64,000 bases of DNA from positions 1 to 64,000 of the forward strand of contig JAVTVY010019497.1 in NCBI GenBank assembly GCA_036873755.1, given 5' to 3'. Position numbers and translations under genes: made by a program. The DNA comes from Hanleya hanleyi. Its lineage: Eukaryota; Mollusca; Polyplacophora; Lepidopleurida; Hanleyidae. This document shows positions 9,940-21,539 of the stretch, piece by piece (the stretch's first letter is position 1; every line of letters starts with the position of its first letter). The notes beneath the pieces were generated by a model. That model saw nothing but the letters and a program-made list of their open reading frames with translations, was not told the DNA's origin and made no database searches.

Positions 9940-12870
9940 ACATTGAGTTGATGGGCCGCGAAATCCGAATGGGAAGCGGCCCTTAAACTACAATTTCAAA
10001 CAGAAACAACAAGACGTTGTTATCAGTGTTCGAGGTCAATGGACCACAGGAGCATGTTACCGTTGTAAAAGCAAATCCCTGATCCCCAGGGCGCTATCAA
10101 TATATAACTATAACAAGCGACTGTGAAATAAATCTAATTTCGCCAGTATGGTTACTATCTTTAATCACGACTTTGCTTGATCCCTCTGCAATGCCCTACT
10201 CTCAATTAAGGCATTCCTCGTTTGCTACATCATTGTAATGGCCGCTTTAATTTGTCTGGTTTCAGCTGAATTCGAGGATAAAGTATGGACTATCTGATTT
10301 TTGAGAGGACTTCCAGAAAGCCTGCTGCAAAAGTTACAGGATGAGACCGTCAGCTACCACAAATAAAGCAACTAAGCACGCTGGTATGAAAAATGCCAAG
10401 ACTGATTATATGCGCGGAAGAGTTATGGGTTCCCATAATGGAATTATACCTTCCATCACATGTTCCCCCGAAATTGAGATTAGTCATGTAGTGTGCAGAA
10501 GGTGTATTCGTGATATTAACAGCCAACGTGCTTCTGTCATCACTTACGATATTTAGTAAAACCTTTGATTCGATTATCTGCACACAAGTATGGGGGGTTT
10601 TGTTGTCTACATCTGTTTCGGTGTGAGGAGAAATATGCGTCTGTATTTGTTTTATAGAATTAATTGCGCCCGATGAAAAGTGGGCATAAAATTAATCATA
10701 GTCAGGAATGAAACCAAACTTCATCTAAATGTTGCAAGTGGGATCATCACTTTGATCTGCTGGATCCAGGTTATACACTATGTTAATGGTTCTTGAACGT
10801 TTATTCAGATATATGTGAAAAATGAATTGCAATGGTATAACATAATTAAGCATAATCCCTTTATTATTGTCTGTATTGTATATTTTCATAAACAGACCAC
10901 CTGGTTCCCCCTCACGAAAAAGAAAGTCATCTACAACTGAAGAGAAAAAGAAGCAACCTCGTCAGTAGTATAGAAAGTGGATCTGGGGGTCCTATTGACC
11001 TTTTACCTCTGAGTGCACTTTGTGACGTCACTTCCGGTTGCGAAATCAAGCCCATTCCATCAGCTCAGAGGTCCGACTGGAGGAAGAATAAGGCCCTTAG
11101 AGGTGCAGACCGACTTCAGTGTGGATGATCTACCACTAGCAACACATCTATGTACCCAGATGTGAAGTCTAAGAAAGGAAAGGAAGAAGATTTTTTTCTT
11201 TCCCCTTAAAGATGTTGCAAAGAATGCATCGGATCAAAAACAGCTGTCCAGCTCTATTAGGAAACGAAGGCTTGTGACTTTATTATGTACATGTTCGAAG
11301 AAATTTAAACCAATTGATGAAGGTGAAGGGCAGTACGATGATGACGGTAGAACCAAAGAAGCTGGGAATAGTTTTATTTTATTCTGTCTGAGAACCGCCC
11401 CCGTTCTTGAACCTGTCTCAGGGATCCAACACTGGTACAAGAGAAACAGAAGAAATGTCAAATGATATCTATCGAGTTTTTATTTTCTTTGAACAGATGT
11501 GAAGTCCTTAACAGAGTTATTTAATGATATGATATTTGTTGTTGTGCAGCTAAATGTTTGCAAATATTTCAGCAAGGAAAAGGGAGTCCCGGAGGAGGAG
11601 TAGGAGGCAGAGGAAATTGAGCATTAATTTAACCGACCAATCAAAATACACCATTCATCCGCCATTTTTGATCAAGTTACTATAATTTGTAAAGGATAGT
11701 CCGCCATGTTTGATCACATGATATTTATATGTATACAGATATTAAACGACTGGTATAAAATGATCGTTCTCAACAGAGATCCATGCCTTCGTGTTAGTGA
11801 GATCACGACTCGCATGTGAAATGGGAGCCATGTCACTATTTTGACAGCGAGGATCCCTCTTACATCATCGGCCCAAGGAACATATTTCGGCTTTATTAAC
11901 AGTCAACATTCAATCCAAAATTGGAAACACTTGAACGGTGTAGTTATGTTACCAATGTTGGCAATTTGATCTCCTTGTATACTCATGACGATAAAGCGTG
12001 ATCTTATCAGTGAGATTTTAACTAAATTAACAGTGACTGTGTTAATTATTTGAATGGATTAGTGAACACATTTTACATCAGTTGATGGACCTTACTAAAT
12101 ATAACAGCAGTGGAGGAAGTTATCCAAAAATCTATTCTCTCTAAACCCAGAAATTAAAATAATTATGACCTCTTTTGCTGTTTGTTAATAAAAGACAGGT
12201 GAACGTTTGACAAGAGAGACAACACATACTGCTTCGTTTCACAGTTGATTGCTAAAAGTTTCTCGCGTTTTTGCACACATTTCTCTCTCAGATGTTTTAT
12301 ACGTGGGGTAGTTTAGTACTATTACAGAGAGACTAATCTGTGCAGCTTAGCGCTGTCATGGAATTAGTTAGTGGGAACTGGCCGGAAGATCATACGCAGA
12401 TATCATACGGAGAACGCTACCCGTAGTGAGGAGTCTCGCGGAACTAGAATGATAACATGATATTAACCCAAGAATCGTGTAATCAAACATGACGGGCCAC
12501 CCTTTACAAATTATAGAACATGGTGGATTAATGGTGTATTTTGATTGATCGGTTGAATTCCTCCTCATTTTGACTCATCCCAGTAGTAATAAAAGTAGAA
12601 AAAAATTTCAATTGAACTTGGACCATCAGGGCAGGTCGTTGCGGAGGTCAAATGTCATCTCCCGGTCACATGAGATTCCTTCGCAGTGATGCGATCCCTT
12701 CCGCCGCGGTGATAAGCCTCAGCCGACAAAAAGTAGTTCCAGACTCGTTAATTTACTCCCCAACGTCAATGTTAATTTCACCTCAGTCACTGCATTGATT
12801 TGTAGTCGCAGATGCATTGTGAGATCGCTGGCTTCAGATTATCCGTTCATCTCCGGGAATGTCCAATAAT
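9940..12870. other. Mostly unique sequence; one weak exon-like segment
   Basis: The only exon-like item I can point to is listed separately at 10896-10968. Elsewhere there are short open frames with no motifs (for instance 11274-11465) and AT-rich sequence. Confidence 0.4.
10896..10968 (+). CDS. Possible short terminal exon encoding a basic tail
   Basis: A TATTTTCATAAACAG acceptor-like stretch is followed by an open 24-codon frame ending in TAG, with a basic, nuclear-localisation-like composition (PPGSPSRKRKSS). No upstream exon was found and no AATAAA lies immediately after it. This could be chance. Confidence 0.2.
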
Positions 12871-12879
12871 CTTTGAGAA

Positions 12880-14141
12880 TGTTCGTCCTGGGCAATCATG
12901 CATGGGGTGGACGTTTTAGAGTCTGGGTGGAGCATTCTCGGTTCAAATGGGCAGTGTTTGGGTATTATATTGAAGCGCTCGCGCTCCGACTACTGTGGAT
13001 TTTAGTGGAAGAGCCGTCAATCTGCGAATTTGCAGCCTTGGAGTACTATAGAAAAAGGGCATTCGAGTGTTTTGGGGATAGAGGTGGGTCATCCGCGGTC
13101 CAGATGGGTCGTGTGTGATCTCATTTTGAAACGCTCGTGGGGTGGGGTCAGACCGGGGGAATTCTAGGGGCAAGTGTCGTCAATCTGCGCATGAGCAGTC
13201 ATAGAGTAGTAGAAAAAGGGCATTTGTGTGGACGTTTTGGTGTAGAAGAGGACCATCCCTGATCCGAATGGGCCGTGCAGGGTATCGTCTTGAAGCTCTT
13301 ATCGAGTAGAGTCAACCGGGGGAGATACGTGCATGCGCACTCGAGGATAGTAGATAAAGGGCAGGGCGCGTTTGGGGAGTACGTGGGTCATCCCCGGTGG
13401 GTCAGGGTATGTCGTGGGTGGTATCTTATTAAAGCGCTCGAAGTGTAGACTCAGACTAGGCGTGATAGGCGCATGCGCACTCGGGGAACAGTGGAGAAAG
13501 AGGCTACCGTACAGGACAGAAATAACTTTGAATGTGATTCCCTGGTGTGCAAATCGCGGACATGGCCGAGGATTGACATAACACCAAATGGCGGATTCTG
13601 ATCGGACTAGAGCAGCCGAAGATACGTCTAACGGACAAGAGCGAACGTGGCCAAAGATAGACGCAACTCCAAATGTCGGCTTCTGATTGGACAAGAGTAG
13701 CCGACGATGCGTCTGATACACATCATACTATTACCCATACCCGTAGCGGTTCCCCCGCGGGAGTTTGTTGTGATGGAGGGGAAATAAAATGTGTAACACG
13801 CAAACTTTGTTGTTGTTGTTCTCTCATCTCTCTACTTTAGACGTAAGGGACTAGCTATAGAAGACACAGGGGATCGCACTTCCCAGCATTTGCGGGTTAA
13901 GACGGACGTTCAGCAAAGCCACCACCACCGTAAACTCTATAACCAACACCACCACCACCGTTGACAGCCCTACCAGCACCTCGACTCTAACAAACACGGA
14001 GACTGACGCTGGTGGTTCACATACAATCTTATACGACCACTCAGTCACTCGTTGCGTTATAGCTCACTCACTCATTCATTCACTCACTCATTCACTCACT
14101 CGTAACTCAGTCACGCACTCGCTCACTCACACAAACACATA

Positions 14142-14179
<38 letters not shown>

Positions 14180-14605
14180 TAACACTACCAGATAGCCAGA
14201 CCGCGCATGTCCCCTTTCTCTGCTACTACCACATGAACACCTCTAAAGCTGCATCCTTCCGCTTGGAAGGATGAAATGATATGAAATGATATCCCACTCC
14301 GTCCATTTGGACCAGGAATGGTCCACCTCTACCCCCAAAATGATATCCCACTCCGTCCATTTGGACCAGGAATGGTCCACCTCTACCCCCAAACGCCCTT
14401 TTTCTACTACTCTCTGACTGCGCATGCGCAGATTGACGATACTTCCACTAAAACATCCTAGACGGGCTGTACACCACGAGCGCTTCACGTATGACCCATT
14501 TGGACCAAGGATGGTCCACCTAGACCCAAAAACGTCCACCTCATGTCCGGATCTCGCGATCCCGAAAAGCACGTGTTTGCGTTTGCGGTCATAGCTAAAT
14601 TGGAG
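12880..14605. mobile_element. Small, internally deleted foldback element of the right-end (Polinton-derived) family
   Basis: The left part (12.88-13.50 kb) has four degenerate subrepeats carrying GGACCATCC/GGTCCGAATGG-type inverted motifs, GTAGAAAAAGGGCATT and ATGCGCA cores. The right part (14.28-14.60 kb) holds the same subrepeats in opposite orientation, including TCTGACTGCGCATGCGCAG. Between 13.54 and 13.83 kb lies sequence matching the 3' flank of the POLB-like gene at 61.1-61.35 kb: GATTGGACAAGAGTAGCCGA, an AATAAA, then TTGTTGTTGTTCTCTCA. Most of the coding interior is gone. Borders are approximate; I could not identify a target duplication. Confidence 0.6.
14040..14180. repeat. Simple repeats: (ACTC)n/(ATTC)n then (CA)n
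   Basis: Tetranucleotide CACTCACTC/CATTCATTC runs are followed by an uninterrupted CA tract ending near 14176, inside the small foldback element. CCACCACCG trinucleotide runs precede them at 13.92-13.97 kb. Confidence 0.9.
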
Positions 14606-14609
14606 TGAC

Positions 14610-15285
14610 TGGGGACGGAGGACGGCGGAAATCACCTCATCACCGCACCGGAAGTCGAACAGGGGTCACCTCCGGAAGTGCACTCATTAACCCCGCCACA
14701 AAGATCAAATGGCATCCAAATAGCCTTGCATTATTACGCCCCCTCCTCTCATTTTCCCTCTACTTATTTCTTACAGCAACCATCGATTTATGTAGAAAGA
14801 CAATATGGCGGACGCATACACCATCGCAAATGTCATCCCCGCGGATATTTACACCACCATGCATCACCGCGGATATTTACACCACCATGCATAATAGCAG
14901 AAACTGTTTCTTAGAAAATATCATTATCCAAGTTATCCTAACATGCTGCCTTCCATCTACCTAAATGCTGCATCTATTCTGATGGTTTGTCTGCTTTTTT
15001 AGCCGCTGTCCGGTGATAAATCGGTAGTTACAGACGTCGGAGTTTTGCTTATGTTGCAAATAACACTATGGAAATACACAGATTGTATAGATGATAAGAT
15101 CGTTGTTGTATTTACTATTATTCTTTTGTACATTGTCGATAGTCTACTATTCGTTCCAGCCTTATGTGCATACTTTTTCACAACATGTAATTAACGAGGC
15201 CCATGTCCGCAATAGTGTAATTTGCACGGCGAAAAACATTTTAACAGAATAATAGATTTAAGTTGTCAAACTGAATTTTAATAAA
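14610..15285. other. No gene recognised
   Basis: Short open frames overlap a duplicated CCGCGGATATTTACACCACC phrase (14.83-14.89 kb), which echoes the CCGCGGATAT core of the satellite at 17.7 kb. Nothing else identifiable. Confidence 0.4.
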
Positions 15286-15290
15286 TAAAT

Positions 15291-15296
15291 TTTATT
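15291..15296 (-). terminator. Polyadenylation signal AATAAA
   Basis: AATAAA on the minus strand, about 160 bp downstream of the stop of the exon at 15453-15750; a plausible 3' end for that transcript. The surrounding sequence is AT-rich, so chance is possible. Confidence 0.4.
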
Positions 15297-15452
15297 TGAA
15301 TTTCGTAGTTACTTGTGTGATTCTTCTCTTTATCAAACCATCATCATAGCGTCATCATTGCTACAGATTGTCAGTAGATTATAGGTCTATGCCGCGTTTC
15401 TCTTACATATATATATATACATCTTCATTGTTCACAGCAATGCTGTGGTGAT

Positions 15453-15750
15453 TTAGCGTCTAAGATGGAGGTCTACGTCAAATATCTCTTTTGCTCTAGA
15501 GGATGGATCCATTCTGTCAGTGCACACATCATAGATATCTTCATCACATGAGATTGTGGAACGGAATTCCACGTATCGATTGCAAAGATGACTTTTGCTC
15601 TGCTGGACCGGATGGATCTGATTTTCTGCTCCGCAAAAATCTGGTACCAGGTACATCATAGATGACCTGTCACTTGGAACCTGTTGATTTTCGGAGAGAC
15701 GGATGGTGTGCTCGTTCCATGCATCGGCCAGGGTATCCAGCGCATCCTGA
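15453..15750 (-). CDS. Terminal exon; C-terminus resembling integrase-core-domain proteins
   Basis: On the minus strand a strong acceptor (TTCATTTTTTTTCAG) is followed by an open frame of about 98 codons ending in TAA at 15453-15455. The protein begins QDALDTLADAWNEHTIRLS and continues with SMMYLVPDFCGAENQ. That pattern (WN-x-H-x-IR, then a stretch like PSxRxxxMYxxPxxxG, then a conserved Cys) matches my memory of the C-terminal end of a family of animal integrase-core proteins related to DDE transposases. An AATAAA lies about 160 bp downstream. Upstream exons were not found in the window, so this may be the stub of a transposase-derived gene or the end of a host gene. The exon call is stronger than the family call. 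Confidence 0.5.
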
Positions 15751-15802
15751 CTGAAAAAAAATGAAGAGTGAAGTTAAACAAGAGAAAAATTAACAACGAG
15801 AA

Positions 15803-16032
15803 AGTAGTAGTAAAAAATCCGATAAATGTCCGTTGACCTTTGACCTTTGTGACATCATTTCCGGTTCCGGTCACGTGACCGGGAATGACCTTTGACCAAT
15901 GCGCATGCGTACAATATCGGATTACATGAAGAGCAGGGGTCGAATGTCACTTCCGATCACGTGATCGAAATCGGAAGTGACGTCACAAAGGTCAGATGTC
16001 AACGGACATTCATCGGCTCTTTTACTACTACT
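15803..16032. mobile_element. Short palindromic MITE-like element, about 230 bp
   Basis: The two ends are inverted copies: AGTAGTAGTAAAA followed by TGTCCGTTGAC at the left, and the complement at 15.99-16.03 kb. The arms contain TGACCTTTG and ACGTCAC or CACGTGA motifs, again CRE and E-box-like. The centre holds GCGCATGCG. No clear target duplication. It lies in the presumed intron just upstream (minus strand) of the exon at 15453-15750. Confidence 0.65.
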
Positions 16033-16034
16033 AA

Positions 16035-17460
16035 CTTAGTCTGAGTACGGATGACGGATACCACGTTTAGACAAAAGCTTGAAACAAGACAAGAGAATGC
16101 AAACTGATTACCAAACACCCTGTTCGTTGTATGATCTCTGGGAAAGAATATGTGAGGACAATACGGGAATAACTCCCTTGTGTGTGATGGTAATCAAGCT
16201 GAATTTTTTATTCAATCCAAAACCTGCCAATGAGATTTTTCTAGAAGTTTGCATACTGAAATATCAGCCTCGAAAATGCGATGCTCCGTTGTATACAAAT
16301 GGAGATACGATTGATCAAAATGTGCTCCTCGGCCTTATTTGGTGAGGCATTTACAGTGAGGATTTTCTCTTTTAGCAAAAATATAACATCTCAAATCAAA
16401 ATAATTTTGTCACACAATATATTAGGAAGTTTGTTTATTGGATAGAACCACGAATGGCTTTGGTTTGAGGTGTCATATGTTTGCTACAGGAGAAAACCCT
16501 TCATGAAAATGCCCCAAAATACCAAAATAAGCCTGGGAGTACATTTTGATCAATCAGATATCCGTTTTTATGCTACTGAACATCTCAGTTTTTTCGAAGG
16601 GGACATTTCAGTATGTAAACTTCAAGAAAAATCTTATATGGCAGATTTTGGAGTGGAAAAAATCGGCTCTCTTACCATCACACACAAAGGAGTTTTTCGT
16701 ATATAAACGTCACATATCCTTTGACATTCCGGGGCAGTGAGGGAATAGTAAAAGACATTGATATGTATATGAATTCATTCACGCTGCATAGAACGTCAAA
16801 TCAACTGTATAATCATCTGCACCACTGCATATTTAATAGTTTAGCCGAAATACCGTACGTCCTAGATTATCCTTGAGTAAATTTGTTAACTGGAATTTTC
16901 CACAACATCAAGGTTTCTTTTTGAGCCAAAGGCGAAACCTTGACCATCTTGCATAGCAGACCGCGTTTGCTTGAGGAATATTTGATAGATTTTGACAATT
17001 AAAAAATATAATTATTTTTTTTTCAATTTCTTTATTAATTTTGAAAATGTATATATTCGTCTATCACAAAAATATCCCACAAGCCAGGCAACTGTGGTCT
17101 TTCGAATCTGTTGTCACGGTCGCTCTGGTCGCGGTAAACAAGTTATCTGATTGGTCAATATACACAGGATGTTGCTATTGCGGATTGGCTGAATAAATAC
17201 AGTCCCATTTCCCATGAACACGGTCCATTCCCATGTGTACTGTATCTAAGATAGAGATACCCCTGGTTTTAGCTTTCCCACACTAAATGTATGAGAGATT
17301 CACATATTTGGTGACCATAAAGACTTGTTTACTTACCTGAATAACGGACATATAGCAAAACTGAACCAAGTTCTTGTCCAGGAAGCCTCCATTGAAGTTC
17401 CCCCTTTCCTCCAAGCTTATGAACAATTCCTTCCAGTAAGTGTTCTGTTTCCCCAAGAAA
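16035..17460. other. No gene recognised
   Basis: Two modest open frames (16079-16345 and 16470-16706, plus) have no motifs, no good splice borders and low-complexity flanks, so I leave them uncalled. The sequence up to the palindrome border at 17462 is unique. Confidence 0.4.
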
Positions 17461-17694
17461 ACTACGGTGGCCCGTTAGGGCCATTGTCGTTTTCTTTTGA
17501 TTTCCTATGTTTTTCTTCTATTTCCGAAGAAACCAACTTAATTTTCTAGATTTTCTTTGTATTTTCCAAGAAATCAAATGAATTTTCAGCGAATTCATAG
17601 CAATATTCTGCGAATTTTCCGTGTTCAACGACGTAAAAACAGAGACAAAATCGAAGAAAAACCTATGAAATTCTTGAAAAACACCAAATATAAT

Positions 17695-19735
17695 TTCCTC
17701 CGCGGATATAATATTTCCTCCGCGGATATAATATTTCCTCCGCGGATATAATCATTTCCTCCGCGGATATAATATTTCCTCCGCGGATATAATATTTCCG
17801 CGTATTATTTCCTCCGCGGATATAATATTTCCTCCGCGGATATAATATTTTCTCCGCGGATATAATCATTTCCTCCGCGGATATAATATTTCCTCCGCGG
17901 ATATAATATTTCCTCCGCGGATATAATCATTTCCTCCGCGGATATAATATTTCCTCCACGGATATAATATTTCCTCCGCGGATATAATCATTTCCTCCGC
18001 GGATATAATATTTCCTCCGCGGATATAATATTTCCTCCGCGGATATAATCATTTCCTCCGCGGATATAATATTTCCTCCGCGGATATAATATTTCCTCCG
18101 CGGATATAATCATTTCCTCCGCGGATATATTATTTCCTCCGCGGATATAATATTTCCTCCGCGGATATAATATTTCCTCCGCGGATATAATCATTTCCTC
18201 CGCGGATATAATATTTCCTCCGCGGATATAATATTTCCTCCGCGGATATAATCATTTCCTCCGCGGATATAATATTTCCTCCGCGGATATAATCATTCCT
18301 CCGCGGATATAATCATTTCCTCCGCGGATATAATATTTCCTCCGCGGATATAATATTTCCTCCGCGGATATAATCATTTCCTCCGCGGATATAATATTTC
18401 CTCCGCGGATATAATATTTTCTCCGCGGATATAATCAATTCCTCCGCGGATATAATATTTCCTCCGCGGATATAATATTTCCTCCGCGGATATAATATTT
18501 CCTCCGCGGATATAATCATTTCCTCCGCGGATATAATATTTCCTCCGCGGATATAATATTTCCTCCGCGGATATAATATTTTCCTCCGCGGATATAATAT
18601 TTCCTCCGCGGATATAATATTTCCTCCGCGGATATAATCATTTCCTCCGCGGATATAATATTTCCTCCGCGGATATAATCATTTCCTCCGCCTATATAAT
18701 ATTTCCTCCGCGGATATAATATTTCCTCCACGGATATAATATTTCCTCCACGGATATAATCATTTCCTCCGCGGATATAATATTTCTTCCGCGGATATAA
18801 TATTTCCTCCGCGGATATAATCATTTCCTCCGCGGATATAATATTACCTCCGCGGATATAATATTTCTTCCGCGGATATAATCATTTCCTCCGCGGATAT
18901 AATATTTCCTCCGCGGATATAATATTTCCTCCGCGGATATAATCATTTCCTCCGCGGATATAATATTTCCTCCGCGGATATAATATTTCCTCCGCGGATA
19001 TAATCATTTCCTCCGCGGATATAATATTTCCTCCGCGGATATAATCTTTTCCTCCGCGGATATAATATTTCCTCCGCGGATATAATATTTCCTCCGCGGA
19101 TATAATCATTTCCTCCGCGGATATAATATTTCCTCCGCGGATATAATATTTCCTCCGCGGATATAATCATTTCCTCCGCGGACATAATATTTCCTCCGCG
19201 GATATAATATTTCCTCCGCGGATATAATATTTCCTCCGCGGATGTAATCATTTCCTCCGCGGATATAATATTTCCTCCGCGGATATAATCATTTCCTCCG
19301 CGGATATAATATTTCCTCCGCGGATATAATATTTCCTCCACGGATATAATCATTTCCTCCGCGGATATAATATTTCCTCCGCGGATATAATATTTCCTCC
19401 GCGGATATATTCATTTCCTCCGCGGATATAATATTTCCTCCGCGGATATAATATTTCCTCCGCGGATATAATCATTTCCTCCGCGGATATAATATTTCCT
19501 CCGCGGATATAATATTTCCTCCGCGGATATGATCATTTCCTCCGCGGATATAATATTTCCTCCGCGGATATAATATTTCCTCCGCGGATATAATCATTTC
19601 CTCCGCGGATATAATATCTCCTCCGCGGATATAATATTTCCTCCGCGGATATAATCATTTCCTCCGCGGATATAATATTTCCTCCGCGGATATAATATTT
19701 CCTCCGCGGATATAATTAATTTCCTCCGCGGAGGA
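17695..19735 (+). repeat. CCGCGG satellite, left arm (20-21 bp units, about 100 copies)
   Basis: Units alternate between TTTCCTCCGCGGATATAATA (20 bp) and the same with ATAATCA at the end (21 bp). Over long stretches the order is short, short, long, giving a 61-62 bp higher-order trimer. Each unit centres on CCGCGG, a self-complementary, CpG-containing hexamer. Variants are mostly single-base changes (CCACGG, CCGCCT). The minus strand shows long frames such as the repeating MIISAEEILYPRRKYY; these follow from the near-multiple-of-three trimer and are not evidence of a protein. Confidence 0.95.
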
Positions 19736-19794
19736 AATTCACGTGACTTGAGTACTAGAAAGGCGGCAAATTCATTAGCATTTTTGAGGCTGAG

Positions 19795-20035
19795 GAGTGA
19801 GGCTGATGTGCAGGTGGCGTCACGATGGCGTCACTATGACGTCACATCCGGTGACATCCGGATCAAAGGTCACATCCGGTCACGTGACAACTGGATCACT
19901 TCCTGTGACGTCACGATGGCGTCATTATGACGTCACATCCGGTGACAGCCGGGTCAAAGGTCACATCCGGTCACGTGGCATCCGGTAACATCCGGGTCAC
20001 TTCCTGTGACGTCGCTTCCGGTCAGCTGGCGGCCT
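19795..20035. promoter_or_regulatory. CRE (TGACGTCA) and CACGTG cluster, left arm
   Basis: Repeated phrases ATGACGTCACATCCGGTGAC and GGTCACGTGAC form two tandem blocks, rich in the CREB/ATF palindrome TGACGTCA and the E-box CACGTG. The block separates the satellite from the integrase fragment. The motifs are seen; a regulatory role is inference. Confidence 0.45.
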
Positions 20036-20053
20036 AGCAAGAGTTATCTGCCC

Positions 20054-20326
20054 CTACCTAAGACCCCAGTGACTTTCAATGTTAATCTCATGCAGGTATG
20101 GGAAAGGGGGCTTGAAGATATCTTTGAACGCCACTATGAGATTCGCCCCCGTTTTCGTCCGGATGGGTACCACCCACGCATACTTCGATAGGATATCGAT
20201 GCACGTCAAGATATACTGATTCCCATCGTTGTGTTTGGCGAAGGCGCTCATATCGACCAAATCCGCTTGCCACTGGGCATCTATTCCTCCCACGATGACC
20301 CGGTTCCGTAGAAAATGGCGACGGAC
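20054..20326 (-). pseudogene. Truncated Polinton-type integrase (rve), left arm copy
   Basis: The frame contains RHFLRNRVIVGGIDAQWQAD then LVDMSAF and TCIDILSKYAWVVPIRTKTG, ending at FKDIF before unrelated residues and a stop. This matches the start of the retroviral-type integrase core of Polintons (animal proteins annotated as transposon-derived F54H12.3-like). The first catalytic Asp (QADLVDM) is present; the second Asp and the Glu are absent because the sequence breaks off, so it cannot act as an integrase. It reads from the palindrome centre toward the left terminus. No start codon context of note; the fragment is non-functional but well conserved, with the open frame surviving in both arms. 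Confidence 0.75.
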
Positions 20327-20329
20327 AGA

Positions 20330-21535
20330 TCGATGTAACTATTTTGAGAGTAGTTAATTACGAATCCGGGATGAAATTTTACATAAAGCGCGTTAAATTA
20401 GGATCTGTCTATTGACGCTTGGGTTAAATTGATTTTTAATGAATTTAATTATTTAATAATTAAGGTAAAATTTATTTTCAAAATCTGACCTCGGATTCGT
20501 AATCTGCGTTATCCATATTACTTTATGACGAAGTTTAGAGTAATTCGGAACAGTGGAATTGGGTGCTGCCCATTGAAGCCTGGGTTAAATTGATTTCTAA
20601 TAAAATTAATTATTTAATAATTAAGATAAAGTAGATTTTACAATCTGACCTCGGATTCGTCATCTACGTCCTCGACAATACTTTAGGAAGAAGTTTAATG
20701 TAATTCGGAACAGTGGAATTGGGTCTGTCCATTGAAGCCTGGGTTACATTGATTTTTTACATGCAAATTCTACATGTAACGCCGACCCCTAGCATGTTGT
20801 GACCGCGAGTTTGCGACACCATTGCACACACAAATATGGGTCGCACCTCTATGGATAGGTGAGACAGTGAAGTTGTGCACAGAGGTATGGGTTTATGTTT
20901 TCCAACTCAAATCTCGCAAGCCAGGGTCAAAATGTAAATGTCATATCGGTGCACAAAGGGAAACCGATAATAGAATTAACAGCCTGATTATTTTGTATCC
21001 AAGCGTGCGATACACCAAATGAAAGCCCATCGCTTAGTCTTTTATTTAATATTTTTTTTGATGTTCAACAATGTTGACCAGCAGAAGGCTGTCCATTTTT
21101 CTACATGGGGTATATTTAGCAATACAGTGACAAATTCTACATGTAACGCCGACCCCTAGCATGTTGTGACCGCGAGTTTGCGACACCCATTGCACACACA
21201 AATATGGGTCGCACCTCTATGGATAGCTGAGGAAATGTAGTTGTGCATAGAGGTACGGGTTTATGTTTTCCAATTAAAATCTCGCAAGCCAAGGTCAAAA
21301 GTTAATTTTTGAACTCATTTTGGTACTTTTTCGGTCGAAATTTTTTGGGTCACCGATTCCTTTCAAATTTGGTGAACTGATAGTACTCACCTAGCTAATT
21401 ACGAATCTGCAATCAGAATTGACGTAGGTCTCTAAGTTTTTTTTAAAAGAATTTTTGAAATACTGAAAATTTGCCATCTACCTTGGGGCTGAAATGGTCT
21501 GAAAAATTCGACCTTCACCGATTGACCTCAAACTT
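20330..21535. repeat. Mirror-repeated AT-rich segment, left arm
   Basis: Contains repeated phrases around GAATTGGG and AGCCTGGGTTA and two copies of ATTCTACATGTAACGCCGAC (near 20766 and 21131). Its inverted partner spans about 23.70-24.90 kb. No gene seen. Confidence 0.7.
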
Positions 21536-21539
21536 CGCA

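Noticed and set aside
17663..19353. Long minus-strand open frames with repeating ISAEEILYPRRKYYIRGG peptides
   Set aside because: They follow from a 61-62 bp repeat trimer lacking stops in one frame; frames shift whenever unit length changes, and there is no start, promoter or domain.
17695..19735. CRISPR-like array appearance
   Set aside because: There are no unique spacers; units are contiguous 20-21 bp satellite monomers in a eukaryotic context.
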